Shown: positions 1-10,600 of the stretch, in pieces
How positions within the stretch are numbered: position 1 is the stretch's first letter
How the letters are laid out: each line of letters opens with the position of its first letter
DNA from: Pseudomonadota bacterium
Lineage (GTDB): Bacteria > Desulfobacterota > Desulfobulbia > Desulfobulbales > Desulfocapsaceae
Reading direction: 5' to 3'
Assembly: GCA_018817385.1 (NCBI GenBank)
Contig: JAHIUA010000023.1
Location: forward strand, 62,001 to 126,000
DNA length: 64,000 nt
Notes under the pieces: model-generated
The model's input: only the letters and a program-made list of their open reading frames with translations
Told to the model about the DNA's origin: nothing
Database searches by the model: none
Made by a program: the position numbers and the translations under genes

Positions 1-3000
1 CAATTCTCTTGTAACTGACTCAGAGATCCTTGAGATACCGAATGCTTCATAAAACGGTGCCCACTGGCTAAATGAATCCTTCTCAGGCCGCCACACAAAT
101 TCGACACTTGTTCCACTGAATATTTTTTTCAGTTCGCCGTCATCAGGTACAATCACTTCCACAGGTTCAACAAAAGATCCATTTTGAGTAAATACCAATG
201 CCTTCTCGATAAAATGACTCCACCATTCTGGTCGTTCGTCAGTTTTCTTTTTTGCTATTGGTAGAAGAACGCGATAAATAGAATCCAACAGGTCGCGTAA
301 TTTTTGAGAAGAATTTGCTGTATTCTGTTGAAGTAGCAACCACCTTTGTGCGAATGATTCCGGATCTGCTTTTTCTTTAACTCCCAAAGTGGTAACAAAA
401 AAATCTTTTAACCTTGGATAATGCTTTTCAAGGTAAACGAAATCATCACCAAGAATTTTTCCAGCATCTTCCCATATTACTTGCTCCAAAGTAAACCAAT
501 CACCTTCGCCCGTTTCCTTTAGGACAAAAATTATCTTATGTTGTTTAAACTGGCTTGCTATCTCTTCTGGATCACTAAATCGAGTTCTTCCGTCTAAGGC
601 GGAATAAATACGAGACAGCATTTCCTGATTTACATGTACTTCATTTGAATAATCTTTTAATGTCTCCACCAATTCACTGGTTGATATAACTGATTTTATT
701 CCTAATAATTCTATCGTCTGCTCTGAAATGGTTCCCTGTAAATAAGGGACAGTGTCACCAAAAATTTCTTTTATTTCCTTCCTGGGAAGAAAAACTTGTG
801 GTGGACGCATAAAGCCCTTTTGGGTTGGCAACCAGACCAGGCTCAGTAGGCATTTCTCGAATTCAGATTTTCTTTGCTCCTTAATAGAAAAATTATACCT
901 TCCATCAGGTCTTGATCTATGAATATAACCAAAGCTCGATACAGTGTTGTGCTTTGCCCAATCAAACAATGCATCTCTCTTCACAGATTCAATTTGCCCA
1001 CGAATATTTATCGTCCATTCCGGAGCCTTATAATCATCATACTCATTATAATATTCATGATTTTGGTAATGGAATGGGTCTGGAAATTTTTTTATAATGT
1101 ATTTTATTGAATAAAACTTGGCATGCGACATTAAATGATCAACAGTTACAGCTTCATAATAATTTGACAAAACAACAAAATGCTTTCTATCATCCTCTGT
1201 TACCCATATATGCTGCCACCCTGTTTGAAGATCATAATTTTCAGGAACCACTACATTCTGTCTATATAAATCAGATAAAATATATTTCTCTCCATTGTCC
1301 AGCACCACAGGAATTTTATCCCAATCCTTAAACTCTTCATCTGCATGAGCTACGAGAAAGGAGGTCGCCGATGCTATTTGTTCGGGATTCATATCTTCAT
1401 ACTTGTCCAGAAGAACATTTTGAATACCAATACAAAAATTTGTTTTTGAAAAGGGATGTACATTCAAATGCTCCATCATCCAAGCCATAACTTTGTTACT
1501 GTCTTGCATCCGGGCAATAGTTTCCAAAAAACTTCTCTCCAGGAAAGCAACAGGAATTTTTTTCTCAAGCCAGCCAGGAACATCTTTTATTACTGTTCGA
1601 GCTTCATCATCACGCTCAAAGTAAATTGGTTGGTCGTCATTGCATGACAACATGCTGGTTTGATATGCATCTGACCATATTTTCACAATTTTTTTTGAGA
1701 GGAGAGCCTGGCCTTCAATTTTATTTTTTTTAAGATATGAGTAAAGTTGTAAAAACCATTCATTTGATTTGCTACCAAGCCAATGCTCATCTTCAAGACA
1801 TTCTATAAGCTCTTCATTACTCAGTGAAGATACTCCAATAGTTCTTAATTTTTTGTCATACGGTCTAAGTTCCGGCTTCACAAGTTGTACCGTTTTCCTT
1901 AAAGCATTTGGCAAATCATCTCCGAATAAATCCCAAAAGTCTTTACGGGCAATACTGCTTGTTTTCGGTATAGCCAGGCAATCATGGTGTACGATATACA
2001 CACATGCCGTTTGTTTTAGTTTTTCAAGTATCTCCGGGATAACCGGCTCAAGGAAGGGACGATTTGTGCTTCGTGGGATTGATGCGTAGGCCTTAATCTT
2101 TTTATCATAGGGGAGAATATTTGATGACAAGCAGGAAACCAATGACTCGACATAAACATCGGCAATGCAATCACGTAGCCAACCGTTCCAAGGCTCATTC
2201 TCCTTCACTCCCTCACGAGAACTGGTCAGGAGAAAATCTGCATTAATCAAAAAAGGTAATCCTGTATTTTCCCAAACAGGCAAATAGGCAAACAGCTTGC
2301 CCTGCTGTTTATTGACTAAAGGAATTGCGATGGAAACTTCACGGGTGTTGATTTCTTCTCGTTCTTCGTGGTTAACATCTGCAGGTTTCTTATATTCTTT
2401 AGAGGTTACCCAGAAGAGATGCTCTAAAATTTCTTCATTTTTATCGTCCTTTTTCAGGTAGGTTAGTTTTACAAGAGGAAATTCTGAATCATCTTTTTCG
2501 ATGATCATCTCATACTTTTTTCCTAGATCTACAACCAGTTCAATCGTTTTTAATCTTTTTAAAAAAATAATCGTTTCAGGAGCTATATCTTTAAGGGCCA
2601 ACGAGACTTTATCATCTGGAAAATCTGATCTGTCGAGCGGCAGATAGATAGAAGTAATTTGCTTGTTTAAACCCCTAGGAATAGATTGCAACCATCTGGG
2701 AACGATGTACCCAAGTCCAGAGAATTCGTCTTTTTCAGGCAACGAAAACTGAAATCCGTTGGAAAAAATATGGGGACAACTGGTCACCCGAAAAACCGAT
2801 TTGAAACCAATTCCTTTTTCACCAATATATCCTTGTTTCTTAGTTTTTGTGGATTGACCTACATCGCATATTGCTGCAACATTTTCTTTTTGAAAACCAA
2901 CTTCATTGTTTTCAACTATCAATGCAGCCTTTCCTTGACTATATTTTATGGGATCTTTTTTTGTTAAAACAAAACGTAGCGTAGGAATTTCTTTTTCATA

Positions 3001-3168
3001 GGTGTTATCTTCGGCATTTTGGATGAGCTCAAAAATAAAATGGGTCTCTTTCGCGTAGAGATCATGAGCAAGTTTATTAATAGCCTCTGAATATCCGCGT
3101 AGAATTCGCTCGGTATTCTTTTCAGGGCTATAATCATCTCTGATTTCCCGAATAATGTTCTCTTGCAA
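1..3168 (-). CDS. Sacsin-like GHKL ATPase (partial, C-terminus off window)
   Basis: I translated this from the minus strand; the frame stays open to base 1, so the C-terminus is missing. The N-terminus carries the GHKL/Hsp90-type ATP-binding signature seen in sacsin-like proteins: an N-box reading ELIQNAED near residue 45, DVGQ near residue 92 and GEKGIGFKSVF near residue 105. The rest is a long region I do not recognise. It begins with a TTG codon 3 nt after the helicase stop, with GGAGGGG just upstream, so it is translationally coupled to the helicase. Sacsin-type ATPases occur in bacterial defence islands, and the operon position suggests it works with the helicase. The specific role is unknown. 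Confidence 0.8.
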   Translation of the reverse strand, partial: MQENIIREIRDDYSPEKNTERILRGYSEAINKLAHDLYAKETHFIFELIQNAEDNTYEKEIPTLRFVLTKKDPIKYSQGKAALIVENNEVGFQKENVAAICDVGQSTKTKKQGYIGEKGIGFKSVFRVTSCPHIFSNGFQFSLPEKDEFSGLGYIVPRWLQSIPRGLNKQITSIYLPLDRSDFPDDKVSLALKDIAPETIIFLKRLKTIELVVDLGKKYEMIIEKDDSEFPLVKLTYLKKDDKNEEILEHLFWVTSKEYKKPADVNHEEREEINTREVSIAIPLVNKQQGKLFAYLPVWENTGLPFLINADFLLTSSREGVKENEPWNGWLRDCIADVYVESLVSCLSSNILPYDKKIKAYASIPRSTNRPFLEPVIPEILEKLKQTACVYIVHHDCLAIPKTSSIARKDFWDLFGDDLPNALRKTVQLVKPELRPYDKKLRTIGVSSLSNEELIECLEDEHWLGSKSNEWFLQLYSYLKKNKIEGQALLSKKIVKIWSDAYQTSMLSCNDDQPIYFERDDEARTVIKDVPGWLEKKIPVAFLERSFLETIARMQDSNKVMAWMMEHLNVHPFSKTNFCIGIQNVLLDKYEDMNPEQIASATSFLVAHADEEFKDWDKIPVVLDNGEKYILSDLYRQNVVVPENYDLQTGWQHIWVTEDDRKHFVVLSNYYEAVTVDHLMSHAKFYSIKYIIKKFPDPFHYQNHEYYNEYDDYKAPEWTINIRGQIESVKRDALFDWAKHNTVSSFGYIHRSRPDGRYNFSIKEQRKSEFEKCLLSLVWLPTQKGFMRPPQVFLPRKEIKEIFGDTVPYLQGTISEQTIELLGIKSVISTSELVETLKDYSNEVHVNQEMLSRIYSALDGRTRFSDPEEIASQFKQHKIIFVLKETGEGDWFTLEQVIWEDAGKILGDDFVYLEKHYPRLKDFFVTTLGVKEKADPESFAQRWLLLQQNTANSSQKLRDLLDSIYRVLLPIAKKKTDERPEWWSHFIEKALVFTQNGSFVEPVEVIVPDDGELKKIFSGTSVEFVWRPEKDSFSQWAPFYEAFGISRISESVTREL

Positions 3169-3171
3169 AAT

Positions 3172-6100
3172 TTACCCCTCCATCCGCAAAACACCAAAAA
3201 CAACCGCTCGAGCATGTATATCAGAACCTTTTTCTGCAATGTCTAACTCAGACATCCTTCTCTCAAAGTCTGCTTGGTTGTTGTTGAGCTGGGCCTGTTT
3301 CATTCGTCTAATTTTTTCATTTGTTGCATTCGACAACTGTTCAGACACAACACTTTGTCGGCCTCGATGACTGGTTTTTAAGCTAACTCGCTTAAATGAA
3401 GAAATTTCTTGTGCTTTCCGATGATGCTCTTCTCTTTCCTTGCTCCATAATCTGTGATGTGTTCTGTCTAATTCCTCAAAAGCCTTTTCTTCATCTAGGA
3501 CCATATCGGGAAGCATTTCCGCCCCGGATTCAATATAGTCAAAAAAGTTTTCTCTTATGTTGGTATCCTCACAGACTGGAATGAGCCTGAGTTCTTGCCG
3601 CACTCCTTTGTACTCCCAAGCATAGATGGCAAACAGATAGTCACCTGGACTAACTTCCGATCCAGTAATTCGCAGGGTAGTATATACAGGTTCCGCACTT
3701 TCAAGAAAACGAGCTGCCTGGAGAACAAGTGGATGCAAAGGCATGATGAAATGAGCTTCTCTATGGTCTGCGGCACAAGATGATTCAAAGGTTATGGCAC
3801 AGTGCGGTTCAGATCCCTTAAGCCACTTATCCCATTCACGATTCATAGGCGTTCTTTGAACCACTAATTTTCTAAAATCAGCAAGTAATTGATTTCGGGA
3901 ACCCTGTGAAAGCCGCAGTGTTTTAAGTTCCTTTTCACCGAGAATATACTCACCTTTACCGATTCGTTTTTCCAAATACTCCGACACAAACCGCTGAATA
4001 GCCCCTGAAGTCAACCAGTGACTCTCAGATTCGCTGATTTCCGTGTCCACAGCGATTTTTGGCAAACGAATACCAAACAATTCTTTCTCGCTATCTTCAA
4101 GTGCCTGCTGTTCGTGAATTTTATGAATCTCGTTATCTGCCAGTTGTTCTAATTTTTCCCGACGTTCGGACTCCGACAACTCGAGATTATCTGCAATACC
4201 GCGAATTTCTCGATGAATATCACCCAGAATTTCTTCACAATCTCCAATACTTTCTTCAAAAACACCGATTCTCAGCAGGCACCTGTTGTAAATATCAGCA
4301 TCTACTGTATCAGGGGTGATCAGGTTATAAATTGCCACAGCCTCGCTCTTTTGGCCGCGACGGTCAATACGCCCTATCCTCTGTTCTATCCGCATAGGAT
4401 TCCAGGGGAGATCGTAATTGATCATCAAATCACAAAATTGATAATCAAGCCCCTCACATCCTACTTCAGAGAAAAGCATAACATCAATCGCGTCTGCAGC
4501 ATCCCGTGATCTTTCAAAACGTCGTCTTAACAATAACCGTTCTTCGTCTTTAATATCTCCATGAACTAATCCTACTCGAACACTCTGAGCCAATAATTTT
4601 TTCTCAAGATAAGAAAGAGTGTGCCTGAAACTACTAAAAACCATAACTTTGTTATTCTCTTGATCTTGCTTCTCGAGAATAATGATCAGGAATTCATCAA
4701 ATTTGGGGTCATCAGGAGGGAGGCTTGTAGCTTTATCGAAAATAGTTTGTGCAAAATCGTTCAGGGGCTGACTATTATTAACCTCTGCCAGCTCCTCATC
4801 TGTAGTTTCCTGCCACTCCAATTCCGTTAGACGCCTATTTAGGATATGGTCAATAAAGGGGGCCAAGCCAAAAATACAACTGGCAGCCTGCCTCCGAATA
4901 GTTGACATCATAAAATTCACATTTTGACTTCCATGTAAAAGAGAGAGAGCTGTTGCTTCAAACCTAAGTAACTGATCGTGCAACTCCTTTTGTTCCTCCG
5001 TAAAAGGAACCTCTATGGTATACGGTCTACGCAAACAGAAATTGCCAATATCACGCCGCCTGGTTCTGTTTATTATTCTTGAAAAGCTATGAAAATTTTC
5101 AATGTCACGTATTGCCAGGACTCTGTTTTCTCTATCCACTCCGCCTTGAGCCAGTTTCTTCTGCGTTTCTTTAAAGACTGGATTGTGGCGGAGCATAGAA
5201 TTACCCCATGGCGTACCTGCTGCAAGCTCCAAGGATTCCAGAGCCAATTGGCCCCAATCATCGCCACCAGATCTGGCGGCAGACAGAGCCTGATTGATAT
5301 AAGGATTTGGTTCTGCCATATGCTCAAACGCTTCTTCATCAATAACCAGATCCGGTCTGAGTAATCTAAGAAGTGTATAAAGATCATGACTCCCCATCTG
5401 AACAGGAGTAGCTGTCAAGAATAGAACTGCTTCTGCATTTTCACATAAAAAGCGGACTCCTTGGTGGGCAAAAGTCGTTGAGTTTCTGATATGATGCGCC
5501 TCATCAACGATTACCAAGTCAAATCTTGGTGGAGGGTCGAGTTGAAAAAGCCCCAATTGGTTTTTCCGCTTGGTACTATATCCATGCAACAAATTTTCAT
5601 CAAATAATGAAAAGGGAATAATAGTTTTCTTATGCTGATCAGGCCATTCTCCGTCAAGGTCAGTCTCTTCAATACAATGTCTGAGACCATTTCCGTCAAG
5701 CTGAGTGAAACGTTCGTCAAACCGTTTCATTTCCAGTTCCCATTTTCGTTCTGCAACCAATGGCTTTGGACAAATAATAAGAACAGATTCGATATCATTT
5801 CTGGCCTGTAGTTCCCGTAAAACCAAACCGGCCTCAATAGTTTTTCCTACGCCGACACCGTCAGCAATCAATAAACGTGGTTGGTCCGATCTGATAATTT
5901 TCAGGGCTGGTCGAAACTGGTATGGAACAAAATCAATTCTGGCAGCGTTCAGGGAATACAACGTTGACAAAGAAGGATGCCTTATCTGCAGGCAAGTGAG
6001 CAGGCTATGGAGTTCCGAAAGTGGAACGACCCGTTTTTCACCTTTGGTAACAACTACTGACAATTGTGAAAGATAGAATTGCTGTAGGTTGCCATCAATA

Positions 6101-6759
6101 AAAACCTTACAGCGGGCATCTGGCGAGTTTCCATCCAACTCTACTACAGCCCCTTGCATAGAAGGATCACTGATCAATTCGATTATACTACCGACTACAA
6201 TCCCTCCCTTATTGTCATCAGGGAACTCATCGGAGTTTTTGTCTGACTTGTCCTCCGTTCTCACTTGCCGTTTATCATCGTCTCTTCTTTTTGGCGCAGC
6301 AGTCTGAATTAGGACATCATTTTTAAGCTGTTTTATTTCAGAAATAGTTTCATCATCTGCACCAATTAGAGTAAGAAACTGCTGAAGGTTATCTATATCA
6401 CGATAGACATCATCCTTATCCAAACCGTAGGTGTCGCTATGTGCCCACCGGTTACGGATAATTTGCATCTCTTTTACATAGTGCCTGTCACGGGTCGTCA
6501 GTCTTTTCTGCTGTGAAATTTCATACCAGTTTTTATCCATTATCCTCAGTAGAGCAGCTAAATCCAGCCGCCCTAGCTGGGTAATATTGTCATGCTTAAT
6601 TCTTTGTGCCTGCTGATAAGAGAGTTTTGGAACAACCAGAGTCTGCCACCATGTTTCATGATCGACAGTATTCAAGACGTCCTTCAGCCAGAGAGTAAGC
6701 AGATTAGTGGTACAATGGAAGAACTCTGAAAATTTCCCAAAAATTTTACTTTCATTCAC
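3172..6759 (-). CDS. HEPN-domain SNF2/RapA-like helicase
   Basis: This is a 1195-residue DEAH-type SNF2 helicase. The N-terminal 150 residues look like a HEPN (Swt1-like) domain with the RNase signature RNRWAH (R-x4-H) at 102-107. The motor follows: Walker A GVGVGKT near 297, VDEAHH near 417, LTATP near 450, and a C-terminal lobe ending in the arginine-finger motif QRIGRIDRRGQ near 800. The start is GTG, with GGAG 9 nt upstream. A 172-bp gap containing a 17-bp perfect inverted repeat separates it from the upstream peptidase gene, while the ATPase gene follows after 3 nt. HEPN domains are often toxic RNases in defence systems, so an RNA- or DNA-triggered nuclease-helicase is likely. The substrate is inferred, not shown. 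Confidence 0.85.
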   Translation of the reverse strand: MNESKIFGKFSEFFHCTTNLLTLWLKDVLNTVDHETWWQTLVVPKLSYQQAQRIKHDNITQLGRLDLAALLRIMDKNWYEISQQKRLTTRDRHYVKEMQIIRNRWAHSDTYGLDKDDVYRDIDNLQQFLTLIGADDETISEIKQLKNDVLIQTAAPKRRDDDKRQVRTEDKSDKNSDEFPDDNKGGIVVGSIIELISDPSMQGAVVELDGNSPDARCKVFIDGNLQQFYLSQLSVVVTKGEKRVVPLSELHSLLTCLQIRHPSLSTLYSLNAARIDFVPYQFRPALKIIRSDQPRLLIADGVGVGKTIEAGLVLRELQARNDIESVLIICPKPLVAERKWELEMKRFDERFTQLDGNGLRHCIEETDLDGEWPDQHKKTIIPFSLFDENLLHGYSTKRKNQLGLFQLDPPPRFDLVIVDEAHHIRNSTTFAHQGVRFLCENAEAVLFLTATPVQMGSHDLYTLLRLLRPDLVIDEEAFEHMAEPNPYINQALSAARSGGDDWGQLALESLELAAGTPWGNSMLRHNPVFKETQKKLAQGGVDRENRVLAIRDIENFHSFSRIINRTRRRDIGNFCLRRPYTIEVPFTEEQKELHDQLLRFEATALSLLHGSQNVNFMMSTIRRQAASCIFGLAPFIDHILNRRLTELEWQETTDEELAEVNNSQPLNDFAQTIFDKATSLPPDDPKFDEFLIIILEKQDQENNKVMVFSSFRHTLSYLEKKLLAQSVRVGLVHGDIKDEERLLLRRRFERSRDAADAIDVMLFSEVGCEGLDYQFCDLMINYDLPWNPMRIEQRIGRIDRRGQKSEAVAIYNLITPDTVDADIYNRCLLRIGVFEESIGDCEEILGDIHREIRGIADNLELSESERREKLEQLADNEIHKIHEQQALEDSEKELFGIRLPKIAVDTEISESESHWLTSGAIQRFVSEYLEKRIGKGEYILGEKELKTLRLSQGSRNQLLADFRKLVVQRTPMNREWDKWLKGSEPHCAITFESSCAADHREAHFIMPLHPLVLQAARFLESAEPVYTTLRITGSEVSPGDYLFAIYAWEYKGVRQELRLIPVCEDTNIRENFFDYIESGAEMLPDMVLDEEKAFEELDRTHHRLWSKEREEHHRKAQEISSFKRVSLKTSHRGRQSVVSEQLSNATNEKIRRMKQAQLNNNQADFERRMSELDIAEKGSDIHARAVVFGVLRMEG

Positions 6760-6772
6760 AATTTATTACTCC

Positions 6773-6821
6773 TTACACGCATCATTCGAAAGTTCAGTTC
6801 CTTGTCGAATGATGCGTGTAA
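6773..6821. repeat. 17-bp perfect inverted repeat upstream of helicase
   Basis: The arms TTACACGCATCATTCGA (6773-6789) and its exact reverse complement (6805-6821) flank a 15-nt loop. On the transcribed minus strand the hairpin ends directly against the helicase ribosome-binding site GGAG. There is no U-tract, so it is unlikely to be a simple terminator. A protein operator, an RNase III processing site or a translational control element all fit. Confidence 0.75.
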
Positions 6822-6931
6822 ATTCCCAATCATAGGGTTTATGTGTTTTCTTCAGCAATCAAGCCAGCTATTCTGGAGGACAGATTATGTCGAATTTGTG
6901 GTTTGTAAAAATCAAGTTATTCCTTTTATAT

Positions 6932-7660
6932 CTACACCATACTAAGTTCAAGTTTATGTTTAATTTTCTCCCAACCTGGGATGACAGAGTCGAGAAGCTT
7001 ATAAAATTCTGAGCTATGATCATGATATTTCAGGTGACACAGCTCATGCGTAACAACATATTCAATGCATTCTTTAGGCGCTCTGATCAGGTCTGTATTG
7101 AGGGTCACCGTCCCTTTACCTGAAAGGCTGCCCCACCGTTTTTGCATTCGTTTAATGGATAGTTTAGGCTTGCCAATTCCGAGACCATTGAATTTCTGCC
7201 AACAGAGGTCCAAACTCTCAACAAATTGAATCTGCGCCTTTTTCAAATACCATTGATTTAAAAGTGTCTTGGCTATGTCAGGAGTCGGCTCACTCCGGCA
7301 AGTGATATTAAAAAATCCACGAGATAATTTGACAGAGTTTTCTGATCCCTGGGTTAACTTTAAACGATATTGCCTTCCAAGATACAGGTGAGTCTCACCG
7401 TTCACGTAACATCGATCAGGCGTCTTGGGATTAAACTGCTTGAAATAATTCAGCTGTTTAAGAATCCAGCGAGCTCTTTTAATGACCTTCTTGTCTATAA
7501 TTGCAATGTCTGATTGTACGGGCGCTTTGACAATAACGGTACTGTCAGGATGCACCGCAATTTCCATGGTTTTTCTGTTGCAATAGAACAGACTGAAATT
7601 AATGGACTTTCGACCATAAACAACTGAGTGTCTTTCGTTTTTGCTTATTGCCCCCATCAA
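6932..7660 (-). CDS. YgjP-like (DUF45/WLM) metallopeptidase
   Basis: This 242-residue protein ends in a zinc metallopeptidase signature: HELCH near 206-210, followed by a third ligand region (HDHSSEFY), typical of the YgjP/DUF45 family. Its start overlaps the hsdR stop by 4 nt, so the two are co-translated. Genes of this family often sit directly downstream of hsdR in type I restriction loci. Their role there is not established; processing or turnover of the restriction complex is a guess. Confidence 0.85.
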   Translation of the reverse strand: MMGAISKNERHSVVYGRKSINFSLFYCNRKTMEIAVHPDSTVIVKAPVQSDIAIIDKKVIKRARWILKQLNYFKQFNPKTPDRCYVNGETHLYLGRQYRLKLTQGSENSVKLSRGFFNITCRSEPTPDIAKTLLNQWYLKKAQIQFVESLDLCWQKFNGLGIGKPKLSIKRMQKRWGSLSGKGTVTLNTDLIRAPKECIEYVVTHELCHLKYHDHSSEFYKLLDSVIPGWEKIKHKLELSMV

Positions 7661-10600
7661 TTATAGCTCCTGTGCTTTGCCACCTGCAGAACCTTTTCTA
7701 TTATTTCATCCATTTGATCCAATGATAGCTCAATGCCTTTTTCTGTTTTGAGCTCGTCGTATAGATAATCGTCAATTTCATTTGCTGTTTGGTTTTGTGC
7801 ATCTTCATCATCCCAGAAATGAACTTTTTTATGCGTCTCTAGGATGCTGTGGATGGCAATAGCCGTGTCAGCTGTAATGGTTTCAAGACCAGGTCCATTC
7901 AAATCATGTTTCTCAAGGAATGGCTTTAATACACCATAGTAAGCCATGGCGTCCTCTTTGCCGGTCAGCTGTTCTGGGATATCATCATGTACTTTTCCAA
8001 CGACCTTATTCCTGATATCCACAACCTTGCTCAGGTAGTCTAAATCAGAGATCCGCTTTGCCCTGAAATCTTCGATAGCTTGTTGGATAAGTTTTGAGAA
8101 TTTTTCATAAAACGCCGGATCTTCATCCATTTTTTCTGTAATTACTCTTTTAGTGGCATGGGCAATCGTATCGGCTTTTGACCCAGTGGACTTTTTTGTT
8201 TGGTATACTCCTTGCTCTTCTTTGACCTGATTGAACATCTTGTCGTCAAAAATATTTACAGGCTCATTGAGCTGAATTACCTCATTCGCTTGTATGTGCG
8301 TATCTAAAAGCTTTTTAATTTTTGGCTCATAATCCCTGTAGTCAATTGCCTCCGCATAGCGCAGTTTCACTGCAGCCTTAAGCAACATAAATTTGCGTAA
8401 ATCAGCCTTGTATCTTGATAATGTTTTGTCATCCGTTTCAGACAAAAAACGTTCAGAAGAAAGAGCAATCGCTAGGTTCTTACCAAACTCCGAAAGACGT
8501 CCGTAGAATTCTTCCCTGATTTCATCGTCTGCCAGTAGAACCTCATATGCTTCTTCATCATAGGAGTGTTTTACTGTCTTGAAAAGATCCCAAAGATCTG
8601 AGTGTCTTCCAGGGAGTTTTTCTATTTCACTGTTTATTGAGGTGAGTGTGCCAACAAGGTCAGATTCGTCAAACCCTTCAAACGCGCTGTACATGGTCAG
8701 GGCTTTATCTAATTCTCCGAGGACACTTGCGTAATCAACAATATAGCCAAATTCCTTCCCTTCAAACAGTCTGTTTACTCGTGCAATTGCCTGAAGAAGG
8801 GTATGCTCCTTTAAAACCCGGCATAAATACATAACAGCATTTCTGGGGGCATCAAAACCGGTTAAAAGTTTAGATACTACGATCAATATTTCAGGCTCGC
8901 TACCATGTTTAAACTGGTTGATAAGCTGTTTGGTGTATTCTTCTTCGTTACCATAGCGTTTCATCATTTTTAGCCAAAATTTCAACACGTCATCTGTTGT
9001 CTCATCATCGGTCTCATCGTATCCTTCACGCATATCCGGAGGAGAAATAACAACTTCTGAAGATACTATACCGATCTCGTCGAGATAAGAGTTGTATTTG
9101 AGGGCAGAAGCCTTGTTCGGGGCAACTAGTTGAGCTTTGAATCCAGTTCCCTGCCAATTGGAGCGGTAGTGCTCGCTGATATCGAAAGCCCTCATGTAGA
9201 TGACCTGATCTGCTTTGTTGAGCATTTCCGCCCGTGCGTACTTACGTTTCAGGTCCGCTTGTTGTTTTTTGGTAAGTCCCTGCGTATGACGTTCGAACCA
9301 CAAATCAACAGCTGATTGGTTCTGGGTCATTTCCACATGACGCCCTTCATAGAGGAGAGGAACTACGGCCCCGTCTTCTACAGCCTGGGTGATTGAATAA
9401 TGCGGCTCAATCAACTCACCAAATTTAGTGAAACTATTTTTTTCCTTTTTAAGTAGAGGAGTTCCGGTGAATCCCAAATAACAGGCATTGGGGAACATTT
9501 GTCTCATGCGGGCAGAGAATGATCCAAACTGAGTCCGATGACTTTCATCCACCAAAATAAAAATATCAGTTGATTCATCTTGGTACTTTTTTACTGCATA
9601 TGCTTTGTCGAATTTATGGATCAGCGTGGTGATGATCCCGGATTGCTTCTCGGCAACCAATTCCAGTAGATTGCGTCCTGAGCTGGCACGATTGGCCTCA
9701 AGATTACAGGCGGCAAAAGTATTGCCAAGCTGCTTATCCAAATCGTCCCTGTCTGTTACCAACACTATCCTGGGATTTAATATGTCAATATCCAAAGCAA
9801 GGTTTCTTGCTAGCATAACCATTGTTAGGGACTTCCCGGAACCTTGTGTGTGCCAGATAACACCTCCCTTACGGGCCCCAGTGTTGTCAAAGTGCTTCAG
9901 ACGGTTAAGAGTTGATTTTGTCACAAAATATTGCTGATAACGAGCCACCTTTTTTATGCCGCCATCAAAAACAGTAAATTTCCATGCCAGTTCCAATAAT
10001 CTCTCTGGTCGGCATAAAGAATACAGCGATTTGTCCTGCTCTGTAACAAGGCGATCTGCGTCTAAATATGCAGTAGTGGCATTAAGAGTGGTCGCAAGTT
10101 TGGAAATAATATCAGTGGGAAGGTGTGTGTTAACTAATTCCTGAAGTTTTCCGAAAGCGCTCTCTCCCGCGTCCATTTGAGGTTCTTTCCACATACCCCA
10201 GAATTTAGCCGCAGTTCCAGTTGTTGCATACTTGGCACTGTTTTTATTTATGGCGAGAACCAATTGTGTATAAATGAACAGTTTCGGTATGTGTTCATCA
10301 TTCTGGTTCCTGATGGATTGGGAAACAGCCTGTTCCACCTCAATCTGAGGAGCTTTGCACTCAATCACGCAAAAAGGAATACCATTGACAAACAAGACTA
10401 TATCCGGGCGAACAGTCTCTGTGCTTCTTGAACGTTCAACGCTATATTCAATGGTTACATGAAAGCGATTTCGCAGTGGATTGCGCCAGTCTATATAATT
10501 TAGAGAGAAACTCTTTGAGTCCCCTTCGATGGTCTGCGCCATCGCAGTCCCCAGCGTTAACAGGTCATAAACCGCTTCATTTGTTCTCAGCAATCCATCA

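Noticed and set aside
1769-2967. Several short open frames on the plus strand
   Set aside because: All are antisense to the continuous sacsin-type ATPase frame that runs off the left edge.
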